The notes: a model not told the origin generated them from the sequence alone. Numbered from the stretch's first letter, positions 24,626 through 33,897 are shown. The stretch: 51,066 bases of DNA from Rhodoferax sp. (GCA_029865845.1 JARXAM010000141.1:1-51066), one strand, 5' to 3'. Translations and numbers: made by a program.

Positions 24626-25696
24626 TCATTCCCGGTAGAAGTACGGGCGTTGCAAGCTGCGCGTGGCCAAGGGATGCACGGCCTGCGCAATCGCGCCAAT
24701 GTGGTCCGGCGTGGTGCCGCAGCAGCCCCCCACAATATTCACCAAGCCTTCTTCCGCAAATTCGCGCACCAAGCGACTGGTGACATCCGGTGTTTCGTCA
24801 AACCCAGTGTCGCTCATGGGATTGGGCAGGCCGGCGTTGGGGTAGCAGCTGATGAACGTGTCGGTAGCGACCTTGTTGAGCTCTTGAATATAGGGGCGCA
24901 TGAGTGCCGCACCCAGCGCGCAGTTCAGCCCGATGGCGAGCGGCTGCGCATGGCGCACGCTATGCCAAAAGGCCGTGACGGTTTGGCCGCTCAAAATCCG
25001 TCCCGACGCATCAGTAACCGTGCCGCTAATGATGATGGGCAGTCGCTCGCCGCTAGCCTCAAAGTACTCATCCACCGCAAACAAGGCGGCTTTGGCATTG
25101 AGCGTGTCGAAAATGGTTTCCACCAGAATCACATCCGCACCGCCCTCGACCAGCGCCTTGGTCTGGTCATAGTAAGCAGCCCGCAACTCTTCAAACGTGA
25201 CGTTGCGCGCGCCTGGATCGTTGACGTCCGGGCTGATGCTGGCGGTTTTGGGCGTTGGGCCCAGGGCACCGCACACAAAGCGCGGTTTCTCGGGGGTGCT
25301 GTATTTGTCGCACGCTGCCCGGGCCAGTTTGGCCGACACGAAGTTCATTTCGATGGCCAGGTCCGCCATGTCGTAGTCCGCCTGGGCCACGGTGGTAGCT
25401 CCAAAGGTGTTGGTCTCGATCATGTCCGCGCCGGCGGCCAGGTAGGCCTCGTGAATCGCCGTGATGACATCGGGGCGCGTCAGGCTCAGCAGCTCGTTAT
25501 TGCCTTTGACATCGCTTGCAAAGTCTCGAAACCGGTCGCCCTGGTTGCCCGGCCCGGTGTACCCCTCACCACGGTACTGCGCTTCGCCTAATTTGAAGCG
25601 CTGGATCATGGTGCCCATGGCGCCATCCAAAATGGCGATGCGGCTGGCCAAAATGCCGGGAAGCGCCTGGGCGCGGGTGTAGGTGATGGGCTTCAT
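24626..25696 (-). CDS. metH: Methionine synthase, homocysteine-binding domain (stand-alone)
   Basis: 356 residues that correspond only to the N-terminal homocysteine S-methyltransferase domain of Met[21 protein letters not shown] at the start, IGLNCALGA near residue 255 with the first zinc Cys, and [11 protein letters not shown] near 330 with the Cys-Cys pair. These three cysteines bind zinc and activate homocysteine. It must work with the cobalamin/pterin half encoded 1.9 kb downstream. The start at 25696 has AGTGAG 7 bases upstream, inside a hairpin that competes with SAH riboswitch P1. Split MetH is known in several bacteria, so this is not a frameshift artefact; two genes and an intergenic region separate the halves. 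Confidence 0.95.
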   Translation of the reverse strand: MKPITYTRAQALPGILASRIAILDGAMGTMIQRFKLGEAQYRGEGYTGPGNQGDRFRDFASDVKGNNELLSLTRPDVITAIHEAYLAAGADMIETNTFGATTVAQADYDMADLAIEMNFVSAKLARAACDKYSTPEKPRFVCGALGPTPKTASISPDVNDPGARNVTFEELRAAYYDQTKALVEGGADVILVETIFDTLNAKAALFAVDEYFEASGERLPIIISGTVTDASGRILSGQTVTAFWHSVRHAQPLAIGLNCALGAALMRPYIQELNKVATDTFISCYPNAGLPNPMSDTGFDETPDVTSRLVREFAEEGLVNIVGGCCGTTPDHIGAIAQAVHPLATRSLQRPYFYRE

Positions 25697-25702
25697 GGTG
25701 CG

Positions 25703-25731
25703 GCTCACTGTGTGGATTGAAACAAGTGAGC
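25703..25731 (-). promoter_or_regulatory. SD-sequestering hairpin alternative to riboswitch P1 (metH first half)
   Basis: GCUCACU (25731-25725), the 3' strand of riboswitch P1, is complementary over 7 bases to AGUGAGC (25709-25703), which contains the Shine-Dalgarno of this gene; the loop is 15 bases. The layout repeats that upstream of the second metH half, although the linker sequence differs. Confidence 0.72.
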
Positions 25732-25799
25732 GCAGTTGGGGTCCCCAAGCCTGACCGGTCGTGCGGTATCGCAAGCCCGGCTGCAGCGCCCCTTGGGTG
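25725..25799 (-). ncRNA. SAH riboswitch upstream of metH (first half)
   Basis: On the minus strand the 5' side reads CCCAAGGGGCGCUGCAG and the 3' side AACUGCGCUCACU, forming P1. The core GUCAGGCUUGGGG lets CUUGGG pair with CCCAAG as the pseudoknot. The CAGGCUUGG core is identical to that in the second copy at 22764-22846. A TAAAAT hexamer (25811-25806) again lies just upstream. The P4 arm is shorter (GGGACCCC) than in the other copy. Confidence 0.9.
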
Positions 25800-26022
25800 C
25801 CGCAAATTTTAAACGACAAGCAGACGCCTTACCCCCCCACACAGCCAACCAAGGGCATGGCCCCATGCGAAGTGGCGCAGCCCGTGTGCTCCGGCTTGCC
25901 CGACAATAGCCGCTGTGCCCTTGGCATGCCGTCCCTGTCACCGCAGCGAGAATGCGTGGCTCGGGGCTGGGTTCCCGCACGCTCGGTCCGTGCAAGCAGC
26001 TCGTGTTTTGATTGTTTTTTCA

Positions 26023-27870
26023 GTGCCCCATCACCAAATTCTTCACCGTGTTTTCGGCTACGAGGCCTTTCGAGGCCCCCAGCAGGCCATCGTGGAGCAC
26101 GTGATTACAGGCGGCGACGCGCTGGTGCTCATGCCTACCGGAGGTGGCAAAAGCCTGTGTTACCAGGTGCCCGCCATCGCCCGACAGCAGGCCGGATTGG
26201 GGGCCACACTCGTTATTTCTCCCCTGATTGCACTGATGCACGACCAAGTGGGTGCCCTGCATGAGGCGGGCGTCAGCGCGGCATTTTTGAACTCCACGCT
26301 CACCAGCGACGAGGCGTACCACATCGAGCAACAACTGCTACGTGGCGAGATCACCGTGCTCTACGCCGCGCCTGAGCGGGTGAGCAATGCGCGCTTTTTG
26401 GCGCTGTTGGATTCGCTGTTTGAACGCGGCAAACTGAGCTTGTTTGCGATTGACGAGGCACATTGCGTGAGCCAGTGGGGACATGACTTTCGCCCCGACT
26501 ACCGCAACCTTACGGTACTGCATGAGCGCTACCCCGGCGTGCCCCGCATTGCCCTGACTGCCACCGCCGACGACCTGACCCGCGCAGACATTCTCGAGCG
26601 GTTGCAACTGCAAGACGCCCGCGCCTTTGTGAGCAGCTTTGACCGGCCCAATATCCGCTACACGATCGTCGAAAAGAAAGATTCCACGGCACAGTTGCTT
26701 CGCTTCATCGCCCGCGAACACCAGGGCGAGGCGGGCATCGTGTATTGCCAAAGCCGCAAAAAGGTCGAGGAGACTGCACAGACCTTGGTGGCTTCGGGCG
26801 TCCAGGCGCTGGCCTACCACGCAGGGCTCGATGCACGGGTACGACAACACAACCAGGACCGTTTTTTACGCGAAGATGGCATTGTCATGGTGGCCACCAT
26901 CGCATTCGGCATGGGGATCGACAAGCCCGATGTGCGCTTTGTTGCGCACCGCGATATGCCCAAAAACATAGAGGGCTACTACCAAGAAACCGGGCGCGCG
27001 GGCCGAGATGGCCTGCCCGCCGACGCTTGGATGGCCTATGGCTTGCAAGACGTGGTGAACCAGCGCCGCATGATCGACGAGAGTCCGGCCAGCGAAGAGT
27101 TCAAGCAGATCATGCGCGGCAAGCTCGATGCATTGCTCGGTCTGGCAGAGGCGACTGACTGCCGACGCGTACGCTTGCTGAGCTACTTCGGTGAGCGCAG
27201 CCAGCCCTGCGGCAATTGCGACAACTGCCTGAGCCCGCCGGCTGTGTGGGACGGCACAGATGCTGCACGTAAGTTGCTCAGCACCATCTACCGGATCCAA
27301 CAAATGAGTGGGATGGGCTTTGGTGCTGGCCACCTGATGGACATTGTGCGGGGCAAGACAACCGACAAGGTCACCCAGTACGGACATGCGAGCCTCAGCA
27401 CTTTTGGTATCGGGAATGATTTCTCAGAGTTGCAGTTGCGAGGCGTGTTGCGCCAGCTCATCGCCATGGGTGCCGTGGCAGTAGATGCCCAAGCGTTCAA
27501 CACGCTTGCGCTCACCGCACAGTCGCGCGCCGTGCTGAAAGGCGAGATCGCCGTCTTGCTTCGCGAATCCGTGTCCAGCCCAACCGAACGCAAGCCCCGG
27601 CGGCAAGCACGTTTGGGGGCGGTGGTCAAAGCGCCCATTCAGTTGGACAGCGAAGGCCTGCTGCGGTATTCCGCCCTGAAGGCTTGGCGTGCAGAGGTGG
27701 CCCAGCAGCACAATTTACCGGCGTATGTCATTTTTCACGACGCAACGCTGGCCGCCATTGCCCAACGCGCGCCCCAAACGCTGGATGACTTGCAGGGAAT
27801 CAGTGGAATTGGAGCCAAGAAGCTAGATGCCTACGCTGGCGATGTGCTCAAGGTGGTGGCACTCCAGTAG
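26023..27870 (+). CDS. recQ: ATP-dependent DNA helicase RecQ
   Basis: 615 residues if started at the GTG at 26023 ([20 protein letters not shown]). The frame is open further upstream, but only GTG/TTG codons and no conserved sequence are found there. Motifs in order: Walker A MPTGGGKS at residues 37-44, DEAH box ([20 protein letters not shown]), helicase motif VI ([18 protein letters not shown]), the zinc-binding RQC cysteines ([10 protein letters not shown], then CGNCDNC), winged helix and a C-terminal HRDC domain ([20 protein letters not shown]). It unwinds DNA 3'-5' in recombination and repair. The length matches E. coli RecQ (609). It is divergent from metH1. Confidence 0.95.
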   Translation: MPHHQILHRVFGYEAFRGPQQAIVEHVITGGDALVLMPTGGGKSLCYQVPAIARQQAGLGATLVISPLIALMHDQVGALHEAGVSAAFLNSTLTSDEAYHIEQQLLRGEITVLYAAPERVSNARFLALLDSLFERGKLSLFAIDEAHCVSQWGHDFRPDYRNLTVLHERYPGVPRIALTATADDLTRADILERLQLQDARAFVSSFDRPNIRYTIVEKKDSTAQLLRFIAREHQGEAGIVYCQSRKKVEETAQTLVASGVQALAYHAGLDARVRQHNQDRFLREDGIVMVATIAFGMGIDKPDVRFVAHRDMPKNIEGYYQETGRAGRDGLPADAWMAYGLQDVVNQRRMIDESPASEEFKQIMRGKLDALLGLAEATDCRRVRLLSYFGERSQPCGNCDNCLSPPAVWDGTDAARKLLSTIYRIQQMSGMGFGAGHLMDIVRGKTTDKVTQYGHASLSTFGIGNDFSELQLRGVLRQLIAMGAVAVDAQAFNTLALTAQSRAVLKGEIAVLLRESVSSPTERKPRRQARLGAVVKAPIQLDSEGLLRYSALKAWRAEVAQQHNLPAYVIFHDATLAAIAQRAPQTLDDLQGISGIGAKKLDAYAGDVLKVVALQ

Positions 27871-27883
27871 CGCGCCAGACGGC

Positions 27884-28177
27884 TCAGTGCCGGTGAAAAC
27901 CGCTTTCGTAGGCCACTGCCGCGCCCGACATGGTATTTTGCAAACGCTCAATGGCCCGCAGGTGACGCGCACCGGTGGCGACATCCGCCAATTGCGCGCG
28001 GTGCTTGAGAACCAAGGCTGAAAACTTAGACTTGCAGGCGTCCAAGGCCCCGGCAAAGTTCAACGCGATGTACGCATTGTGGCCGGCGTGGGTCTGCCGG
28101 TATTCGCCCGACCAGTATTCAAATAGCTGCCACTTGTAAGTGCCTTTTTCTGGTACCGGAATGGTATTTTTTTGCAT
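27884..28177 (-). CDS. Hypothetical 97-residue protein
   Basis: I do not recognise this family. The 97-residue product starts MQKNTIPVPEKGTYKWQLFE and looks like a compact mostly helical soluble protein (YIALNFAGALDACKSKFSAL, LADVATGARHLRAIERLQNT) without a signal or membrane segment. Amphipathic alanine-rich helices recall phasin-like or granule-associated proteins, but that is only an impression. It converges on recQ (13 bases between stops) and lies 159 bases downstream of the tandem AAA+ ATPase gene on the same strand. The Shine-Dalgarno is poor. Composition and length support a real gene. Confidence 0.6.
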   Translation of the reverse strand: MQKNTIPVPEKGTYKWQLFEYWSGEYRQTHAGHNAYIALNFAGALDACKSKFSALVLKHRAQLADVATGARHLRAIERLQNTMSGAAVAYESGFHRH

Positions 28178-28336
28178 AGGGAGCGTCGTAAGAAAACAAA
28201 TAGGGCCTGGTGCGACACCCGGTACCTCGGTATGAGGTTACGCAGGTGCACCCGCATGGGCATTTCACGCGCCAGCCTCCCCCTTGGTTGACACGCTGAA
28301 ACAAGATTTTTTTGCGATAACCCCGGCGGAGTGGGG

Positions 28337-30664
28337 CTAGCCGGTAAACCCTATCGAGCGGCGCTGCCGAACCTCTGGCTTGAGCCGGTGCTCTTGAACC
28401 AGAAGGTTGAGAAATCCGTCGGGTGTAACGGGCTCTTGCATCAGCGCGAGTTGACGTTTCACATTGGCAAAGTCGCCAAGGCATAGCTGATCAAGCTGGC
28501 CCAATACGTCTTGGTCTCGCGTGGTCAAACGGCCGGGTTCACCGCCGTAGCACTCTGCGGCAAAGAGCTGCGCGCGCTGTTCCGGGCGCAGCGGCAGAAA
28601 TTCGAGTTTGAAGGTGAATCGGCGCAGCGCTGCCTCGTCGATCCTGTCCAGCAGGTTGGTGGTGCAAATGAATACGCCCCGGTATTGCTCCATACCCTGG
28701 AGCATTTCGTTCACCTCGGTCACTTCATAACTTCGTTGGGCGGTCCGACGGTCCAGCAAGAAGCCATCGGCCTCATCGAGCAGCAAGACAGCACCCTCCT
28801 GCTCAGCCTCGCGGAACATGGCTGCCATATTGTGCTCGGTCTCTCCCAGGTATTTGCTCAACAGGTCACTGGCCCGTTTGACCAACAACGGGCGCGCAAG
28901 TTCAGCTGCGATGTGTGCAGCAAGGGCCGATTTGCCACTTCCAGGTGGCCCAAAGAAGCACATGCTGCCTTGGCCCATCGCCGCCAGGCTTTGGATCATC
29001 TTTTCCAACGAATGCGTGCTGGCCAGGTGAACATGTGCCGCGTCGTACGGCATCCATGGCGGCGTGGCGGTGTGCGTGGCAGCGCTCTGGCCCAAGGCCT
29101 GGTCTGCGTTTTTCAGTTGCCGCTCAATGAGCGCCTCCATCAGCGGCTCTTCCTGCGGGGTCCCCTGGGGCGCGCCCAACCGGGCAAAGCGTGCGGCGGT
29201 CCTGATTTGGGCGGGGGTCAGCCCCTTGCGATGGCTCAGCCGGGCGACAAAGTCGTCACTGACCGTGACGCCTTCCAGGGTTTTGCGCACTACGCCGTGC
29301 CGTGCACTAACCGGCGGCGATTTCAACTCCAGGTGGTACGCAAACCGTCTGCGAAATGCAGGATCGATTTGGTCGATCTCGTTGGTTATCCAGATGGTGG
29401 GCACTTGGTTGGTTTCCAAAATTTGGTTCACCCAAGCTTTGCCACTCACCCCCGGACCACTCGAAATCGCGTGGGACTCCGAGCGCGCGAGATAACGTGC
29501 CGCTTCGGTACTGATGCGGGGAAACACATCCTCAACTTCATCAAACAGCAAGACCGCTTGCTCACTGCCTTTGAGGAACACTTGGGCGATTTGCAACGCA
29601 CGGTACCGGTCCCGGCCGCTGAGCGAATTTCCATCGCGATCGGAGTACTCCACTTCAAACAGCTCCAGACCCGTGTGCTGCGCAATGACTTTGGCGAACT
29701 CTGTCTTTCCTGTGCCAGGCGGACCGTACAACAAGATGTTGATCCCTGGCTCTTTCTGGGTTACGGCATGGTGCAGCAACCGACTCAATACCTTGGCGTC
29801 CTCCGCGACGTAGCCAAAGTCGTCGATCCCTAGCTGGCTTTTGGTGGCCAAGCGGGTGAACACGGCCATGAGCTCCGCCGAGTCGTGGTAATGGCGTAGC
29901 AGCACGGGCGGCAGCTTTTCACTCACTTTCATGAGGTCCGCCAAATCGGTGATGTTGTGCTCGGAGATCAGGTTTTCGACCAAACCGATGCGCTCCAGGC
30001 GCGAGCCTGCACGCAACGCTTCACCCAACTCTTGCGGATTCACATGGGCGACCTCCGCGATGGCGGCATACGCCTCGGCCGCATTGTTTACCTTGAACTC
30101 CACCAATATGCTGCGCATGTCACGCTGGTAGCGCGCCAAGGTTCCGTAAAGCAACAGGGCGCGTTCGGCTTTATTGAGCTGCAGCAACCCCGCCAAAGCG
30201 TTGATGTTTTTTTCCACCAAGGTGGACTGCTTTTTGAGCGCCTGCTGTAACCATTGTGCGGTGACGGTGATGACGCTGATCAGGTCTTTCGGCTGGTCTT
30301 TGGCGTATTCGTCCAGAAAATAAAAGATGGTGGCCTCATCAAAGGGCCCACACCATGCCCCGTGGCGCGCCATGAATTCATGCTGATCCAGCGCCTCGTG
30401 GCCCCGCCAGATCTCGCTTCCCGTACAGCGCCGGGTGAGATATTCCCGCAGTCGCACCAGTACCGTATCGGGCCACACCAAATGGCGGCCCGCCAGCCCC
30501 ACCACGCCGCTGAAATCGCGCTTGACATTGAAGCGCGCACCTTGCCGTGCGGCCAAGGTCAAGACGAAATGCGAACACATGAGGTCCAAAATCGGCGCAC
30601 GCTCCAATCCCGGCGACGGCACCAGATGGCCGTCTTGGGGAAAGTAGTGCACGCGCTTGGTCAT
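28337..30664 (-). CDS. Tandem AAA+ ATPase of unknown function
   Basis: 775 residues with two AAA+ modules. The first has Walker A GPPGTGKT at 314-321, Walker B VLLFDEVEDVFP near 373 and a second-region-of-homology segment ITNEIDQIDPAFRRRFAYHL. The second has GPPGSGKS at 572-579, VLLLDEAD near 626 and TTNLLDRIDEAALRRFTFKL. About 300 N-terminal residues have no domain I can name; they are largely helical and presumably bind substrate. Both modules look catalytically intact, as in p97- or Vps4-like remodelling enzymes. There is no signal or membrane segment, so it is cytoplasmic. The start overlaps a 28-codon cysteine-rich ORF as ATGA, suggesting translational coupling. Confidence 0.85.
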   Translation of the reverse strand: MTKRVHYFPQDGHLVPSPGLERAPILDLMCSHFVLTLAARQGARFNVKRDFSGVVGLAGRHLVWPDTVLVRLREYLTRRCTGSEIWRGHEALDQHEFMARHGAWCGPFDEATIFYFLDEYAKDQPKDLISVITVTAQWLQQALKKQSTLVEKNINALAGLLQLNKAERALLLYGTLARYQRDMRSILVEFKVNNAAEAYAAIAEVAHVNPQELGEALRAGSRLERIGLVENLISEHNITDLADLMKVSEKLPPVLLRHYHDSAELMAVFTRLATKSQLGIDDFGYVAEDAKVLSRLLHHAVTQKEPGINILLYGPPGTGKTEFAKVIAQHTGLELFEVEYSDRDGNSLSGRDRYRALQIAQVFLKGSEQAVLLFDEVEDVFPRISTEAARYLARSESHAISSGPGVSGKAWVNQILETNQVPTIWITNEIDQIDPAFRRRFAYHLELKSPPVSARHGVVRKTLEGVTVSDDFVARLSHRKGLTPAQIRTAARFARLGAPQGTPQEEPLMEALIERQLKNADQALGQSAATHTATPPWMPYDAAHVHLASTHSLEKMIQSLAAMGQGSMCFFGPPGSGKSALAAHIAAELARPLLVKRASDLLSKYLGETEHNMAAMFREAEQEGAVLLLDEADGFLLDRRTAQRSYEVTEVNEMLQGMEQYRGVFICTTNLLDRIDEAALRRFTFKLEFLPLRPEQRAQLFAAECYGGEPGRLTTRDQDVLGQLDQLCLGDFANVKRQLALMQEPVTPDGFLNLLVQEHRLKPEVRQRRSIGFTG

Positions 30665-30747
30665 TCAAGTGCTCCGGCCTCACCAAAACAATGTTTCACG
30701 ATATCGCAGTCTTCACAAAGAGTGAAGCATCTTTTCTCGGTTTTCAT
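30661..30747 (-). CDS. 28-residue cysteine-rich mini-protein coupled to the tandem AAA+ ATPase
   Basis: The ATG at 30747 has AAGG 8 bases upstream and the TGA overlaps the ATPase start codon as ATGA. The product begins MKTEKRCFTLCEDCDIVKHC and has cysteines at 7, 11, 14 and 20 (C-x3-C-x2-C-x5-C), enough for a zinc or iron-sulfur site. It is acidic near the end and has no membrane segment. It could be a real metal-binding partner or a leader peptide whose translation controls the ATPase gene. No known family is recognised. Confidence 0.55.
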   Translation of the reverse strand: MKTEKRCFTLCEDCDIVKHCFGEAGALE

Positions 30748-30984
30748 TTTTCTACCTTTTTATAGGCGTTTGGATAGAAAGTTTCGATTTTTCTTTCGCT
30801 TTCCATATTCTTTCTAATCCCCCGTTACCCCTTGCCGCGCAGCGCCACATCACGTCGGCATCGTGTAACTGGGGATCTGGCGCAGTGCTGCGTCATCGCG
30901 CCTGGCATCCTCGGCAATAGTGGTGGTGGTAGCGGTTGAAGGACTAAAATGCGGTTATTCCAACGAACTTATCGAGGCGCAACC
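30748..30984. promoter_or_regulatory. Divergent AT-rich upstream region
   Basis: 237 bases between the mini-protein/AAA+ genes (minus) and the 46-residue membrane protein gene (plus). The left 90 bases are strikingly A/T-rich with GAAAG-like repeats on the minus strand. On the plus side a TAAAAT hexamer (30945-30950) is a possible -10 without a good -35. No further coding sequence is seen. Confidence 0.4.
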
Positions 30985-31125
30985 ATGTCCGCACCGGCCC
31001 CTAACTCCGACCACTCTGGCACTGATCCCGTTGACGAAGTGGTGCCACTGATGCCCATCGTGCTGCCCATCGTCGGAGCAGTGCTGATGTTTTTGCTGGC
31101 GTTTATCGCAGTGTCCATGGCCTAG
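30985..31125 (+). CDS. 46-residue single-helix membrane protein
   Basis: The ATG at 30985 has GAGG 7 bases upstream (cgaggcgcaacc). The product starts MSAPAPNSDHSGTDPVDEVV, a polar, Asp-rich N-terminus. It continues with one strongly hydrophobic helix, PIVLPIVGAVLMFLLAFIAV, and ends SMA. The frame is followed after 56 bases by a perfect intrinsic terminator, so this is a monocistronic unit. Function unknown; such proteins are often small subunits or regulators of inner-membrane complexes. Confidence 0.72.
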   Translation: MSAPAPNSDHSGTDPVDEVVPLMPIVLPIVGAVLMFLLAFIAVSMA

Positions 31126-31181
31126 GGCTATGGCCTTAGGGTGCCTGCCTAACGGGGCGGCGATCCAAACATCACCTGACC

Positions 31182-31207
31182 AAAAAAGCGGCTTCGGCCG
31201 CTTTTTT
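31182..31207 (+). terminator. Intrinsic terminator, perfect 11-bp stem with UUCG loop
   Basis: The stem aaaaaagcggc / gccgctttttt closes over a ttcg tetraloop and ends in six T residues. It terminates the 46-residue membrane protein gene. The A-run on the other side makes it potentially bidirectional. Confidence 0.92.
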
Positions 31208-31298
31208 CATGGGCATTACATGCAGTGAAAGTTTTTGTCACCCGCCAAAACAATGCATTAAGTCATACATATATTGCATAAAATTTAGGCGTAATCGC

Positions 31299-31328
31299 TT
31301 GGTAACTTTGGATACCTATCCATAGAAT
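31299..31328 (+). promoter_or_regulatory. Promoter candidate of pckG
   Basis: TTGGTA (31299-31304), an 18-base spacer and TAGAAT (31323-31328) give an acceptable sigma70 promoter. It would leave a leader of about 119 bases before pckG. Confidence 0.4.
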
Positions 31329-31418
31329 CTGCGTTCTCCGTCTGGCTTGCAGGCTACCCCAGACAGGAAAACCGGTTTCTCAAAGTTTTCGGCGGTGTCA
31401 TTCACAGCGGTACCCGAT

Positions 31419-31439
31419 TTTGAAAAAACGTTTTTCAAA
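31419..31439 (+). promoter_or_regulatory. Perfect inverted repeat next to the pckG ribosome-binding site
   Basis: TTTGAAAAA-ACG-TTTTTCAAA is a perfect 9+3+9 repeat ending 2 bases before AGGAG (31442-31446), the Shine-Dalgarno of pckG. As DNA it may be an operator; as RNA it is a weak A/U hairpin that could affect initiation. Confidence 0.55.
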
Positions 31440-31453
31440 CTTAGGAGCTATTC

Positions 31454-33364
31454 ATGAATGCACCCGTAATGCAGGGCCTGGCTTTTCAAACCCCTGGCTA
31501 TGTCAAAAACCCCCGCCTGATTGCCTGGGTGGCAGACATGGTGGCTTTGTGCAAACCCAAAGATGTCTACTGGTGCGATGGCTCCGAAGAGGAATACCAG
31601 CGCCTGTGCCAACAGCTTGTCAATGCTGGCACCTTCAAAGCACTCAACCCCGCCAAGCGCCCCAACAGCTTCTTGGCGTGCTCCGACCCCAGCGATGTGG
31701 CCCGCGTGGAAGACCGTACCTACATCTGCTCCGAAAACAAAGAAAACGCCGGGCCCACCAACAACTGGATGGCACCTGCCGAGATGCGCCAGATTCTGCA
31801 AACTGGCCAAGCCAACGGCACGCCAGCCCTTTTTGATGGCTGCATGCGGGGACGCACAATGTACGTGGTGCCTTTCTCCATGGGCCCCTTGGGCTCCCAC
31901 ATTGCGCACATCGGCATCGAGTTGTCCGACAGTGCCTATGTGGCGGTGAACCAGCGCATCATGACTCGCATGGGCAAGGCCGTGCTTGACGTGCTGGGTG
32001 TGAACGGTGCTTTTGTACCGTGCGTGCACACCGTGGGTGCCCCCTTGGCAGAAGGACAGACCGATGTGAAGTGGCCTTGCAACACCACCAAGTACATCGT
32101 GCACTACCCCGAAACCCGCGAAATCTGGTCATTCGGGTCCGGCTATGGCGGCAATGCCCTGCTGGGAAAAAAGTGCTTTGCGCTGCGCATCGCATCGCAC
32201 ATGGGGCGTGCTGCATCGGACGGCCCCGCAGGAAGCCCCGGCTGGTTGGCCGAGCACATGCTCATCTTGGGTGTCACCAGCCCTGAGGGCAAAAAGTACC
32301 ACGTGGCGGCAGCCTTTCCCAGCGCCTGCGGCAAGACCAACTTCTCGATGTTGGTGCCTCCGACCGGTTTCGAGGGCTGGAAGGTCACCACCATCGGCGA
32401 CGACATTGCCTGGATCAAGCCCGGTGCAGATGGCAAGCTCTATGCGATTAACCCGGAGGCGGGCTACTTCGGCGTAGCCCCCGGCACCAACTTCCACACC
32501 AATCCCAACTGCATGGCCAGCCTGAACAAGAACGTGATTTTCACCAACGTGGCGCTCACCGACGACGGTGACGTGTGGTGGGAAGGCATGGAGAAAGACA
32601 CCGGCGGCATGCCCGATCACCTGATCGACTGGCAGGGGAAGGACTGGACACCGGCCCTCGCCAAAGAAACCGGCGCAAAAGCCGCCCACCCTAACGCCCG
32701 CTTTACCGTTGCCGCTGGCAACAACCCCGCATTGGACAGCCAGTGGGATGATGCCAATGGTGTGGCGATAGACGCGTTCTTATTCGGTGGTCGCCGCTCC
32801 AACACCGTGCCGCTGGTGACCGAGGCCCGCAACTGGACCGAAGGGGTGTACATGGCTGCCACCATGGGGTCTGAGACCACTGCGGCTGCAGTGGGCCAGC
32901 AAGGCGTGGTGCGCCGAGACCCTTTTGCCATGTTGCCATTCATCGGCTACAACATGAGCGACTACTTTCAGCACTGGCTCCATATGGGCGACAAGCTGGC
33001 CCGGTCTGGCGCGCATCTACCCAAGATCTTCACCACCAACTGGTTCCGTAAAGGCGCGGACGGCAAGTTTGTGTGGCCCGGCTATGGCGAAAACATGCGC
33101 GTTTTGAAGTGGATGATTGACCGCATTGAAGGCAAGGCCGTCGGCACCGAAACCGGCTTCGGCGTGGCACCCACTTACACCGAAATCAATTGGAGCGGTT
33201 TGGACTTCAGCCCTGCCCAATTCGATGCGGTCACCTCCCTGGACAAAGACGATTGGAAGGCAGAAATCGCCTTGCATACCGCGCTGTTTTCCCAGTTGGC
33301 CTACCACTTGCCGAAAGCGCTCGAGGAAACCAAAGACCAACTGGCCCAGCGACTCGCTGCCTGA
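31454..33364 (+). CDS. pckG: Phosphoenolpyruvate carboxykinase (GTP)
   Basis: 636 residues, within the usual range of the GTP-dependent enzyme and unrelated to the ATP-type PckA. Motifs: the P-loop [10 protein letters not shown] with the reactive Cys292, the kinase-2 metal site [11 protein letters not shown], and [20 protein letters not shown] in the PEP-binding region. It converts oxaloacetate plus GTP to PEP, CO2 and GDP in gluconeogenesis, or runs in reverse as an anaplerotic reaction. The start at 31454 has AGGAG at 7 bases. A perfect inverted repeat sits just upstream and a strong terminator follows, so it is a single-gene unit with dedicated control. Confidence 0.97.
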   Translation: MNAPVMQGLAFQTPGYVKNPRLIAWVADMVALCKPKDVYWCDGSEEEYQRLCQQLVNAGTFKALNPAKRPNSFLACSDPSDVARVEDRTYICSENKENAGPTNNWMAPAEMRQILQTGQANGTPALFDGCMRGRTMYVVPFSMGPLGSHIAHIGIELSDSAYVAVNQRIMTRMGKAVLDVLGVNGAFVPCVHTVGAPLAEGQTDVKWPCNTTKYIVHYPETREIWSFGSGYGGNALLGKKCFALRIASHMGRAASDGPAGSPGWLAEHMLILGVTSPEGKKYHVAAAFPSACGKTNFSMLVPPTGFEGWKVTTIGDDIAWIKPGADGKLYAINPEAGYFGVAPGTNFHTNPNCMASLNKNVIFTNVALTDDGDVWWEGMEKDTGGMPDHLIDWQGKDWTPALAKETGAKAAHPNARFTVAAGNNPALDSQWDDANGVAIDAFLFGGRRSNTVPLVTEARNWTEGVYMAATMGSETTAAAVGQQGVVRRDPFAMLPFIGYNMSDYFQHWLHMGDKLARSGAHLPKIFTTNWFRKGADGKFVWPGYGENMRVLKWMIDRIEGKAVGTETGFGVAPTYTEINWSGLDFSPAQFDAVTSLDKDDWKAEIALHTALFSQLAYHLPKALEETKDQLAQRLAA

Positions 33365-33411
33365 GGGTGCCGCACGCCATGCAGCGCGGCGCGCATGGCG
33401 GCCACCTACCC

Positions 33412-33449
33412 AAAACAAAGAAGCCACCGCAGGGTGGCTTCTTTGTTTT
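33412..33449. terminator. Strong bidirectional terminator between pckG and the convergent gene
   Basis: Perfect 17-bp stem (33412-33428 with 33433-33449) and a gcag loop. The arms start with aaaacaaag and end with ctttgtttt, so a T-rich tail follows in both directions. Confidence 0.93.
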
Positions 33450-33489
33450 GGCAACCCGCACGTTCAAGTGCGAATCGCAGCGTGACAGC

Positions 33490-33897
33490 TTAAACTTGAT
33501 TTTGGCTGCGCAACCATGCGTGTTGCAGCTCGGCCATGACGCGGGGGTCGTGGTGGGCATACTCCCACATCTTTTCTTCCATACGGCGTGCCTTGTAAGC
33601 CTGCGCGCCCGCCGCCATCCAACGCACCACCCCAGAGGACACTTTGCGCAACGGCTTCACGAACAAGGCCAGAGTCGCAAATGCTACCGTCCACAGCGCA
33701 ACCCACGCTGCCAACATATGGCCATCGACCCAAGTGTCTATCAATTGGTCAGCCACCACCAACAGGGCAGACAACACCGCCGCCAGCAACATGCCAGACA
33801 GCGTGCGGGACGCTTCCACCGTTTCGCGCTGTACATAGGGTGCGTGAGGCACGGAAGCGGAATTCGTGAGGTATGGGGTGCGGATTACGTGTGTCAT
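33490..33897 (-). CDS. Small inner-membrane protein of unknown function
   Basis: 135 residues. The ATG at 33897 is chosen because AAGGAG lies 6 bases upstream; the frame extends to a GTG at 33927 without such a site. The N-terminal 35 residues are polar (MTHVIRTPYLTNSASVPHAP). Two membrane helices follow (LSGMLLAAVLSALLVVADQL and LAAWVALWTVAFATLALFV). The basic cytoplasmic tail is rich in His, Met and Trp (RRMEEKMWEYAHHDPRVMAE). I do not recognise the family. It diverges from a LysR-type regulator with a 129-base AT-rich gap, so that regulator may control it. Confidence 0.75.
   Translation of the reverse strand: MTHVIRTPYLTNSASVPHAPYVQRETVEASRTLSGMLLAAVLSALLVVADQLIDTWVDGHMLAAWVALWTVAFATLALFVKPLRKVSSGVVRWMAAGAQAYKARRMEEKMWEYAHHDPRVMAELQHAWLRSQNQV

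Noticed and set aside
24626-25696. metH frameshift or pseudogene
   Set aside because: Both halves are complete at their domain borders, have their own starts, SDs and riboswitches, and are 1.9 kb apart. This is gene splitting, not a broken gene.
30759-30764. TATAAA as a -10 box for the mini-protein/AAA+ genes
   Set aside because: It lies only 11 bases before the start codon and would place the transcription start beyond the SD.
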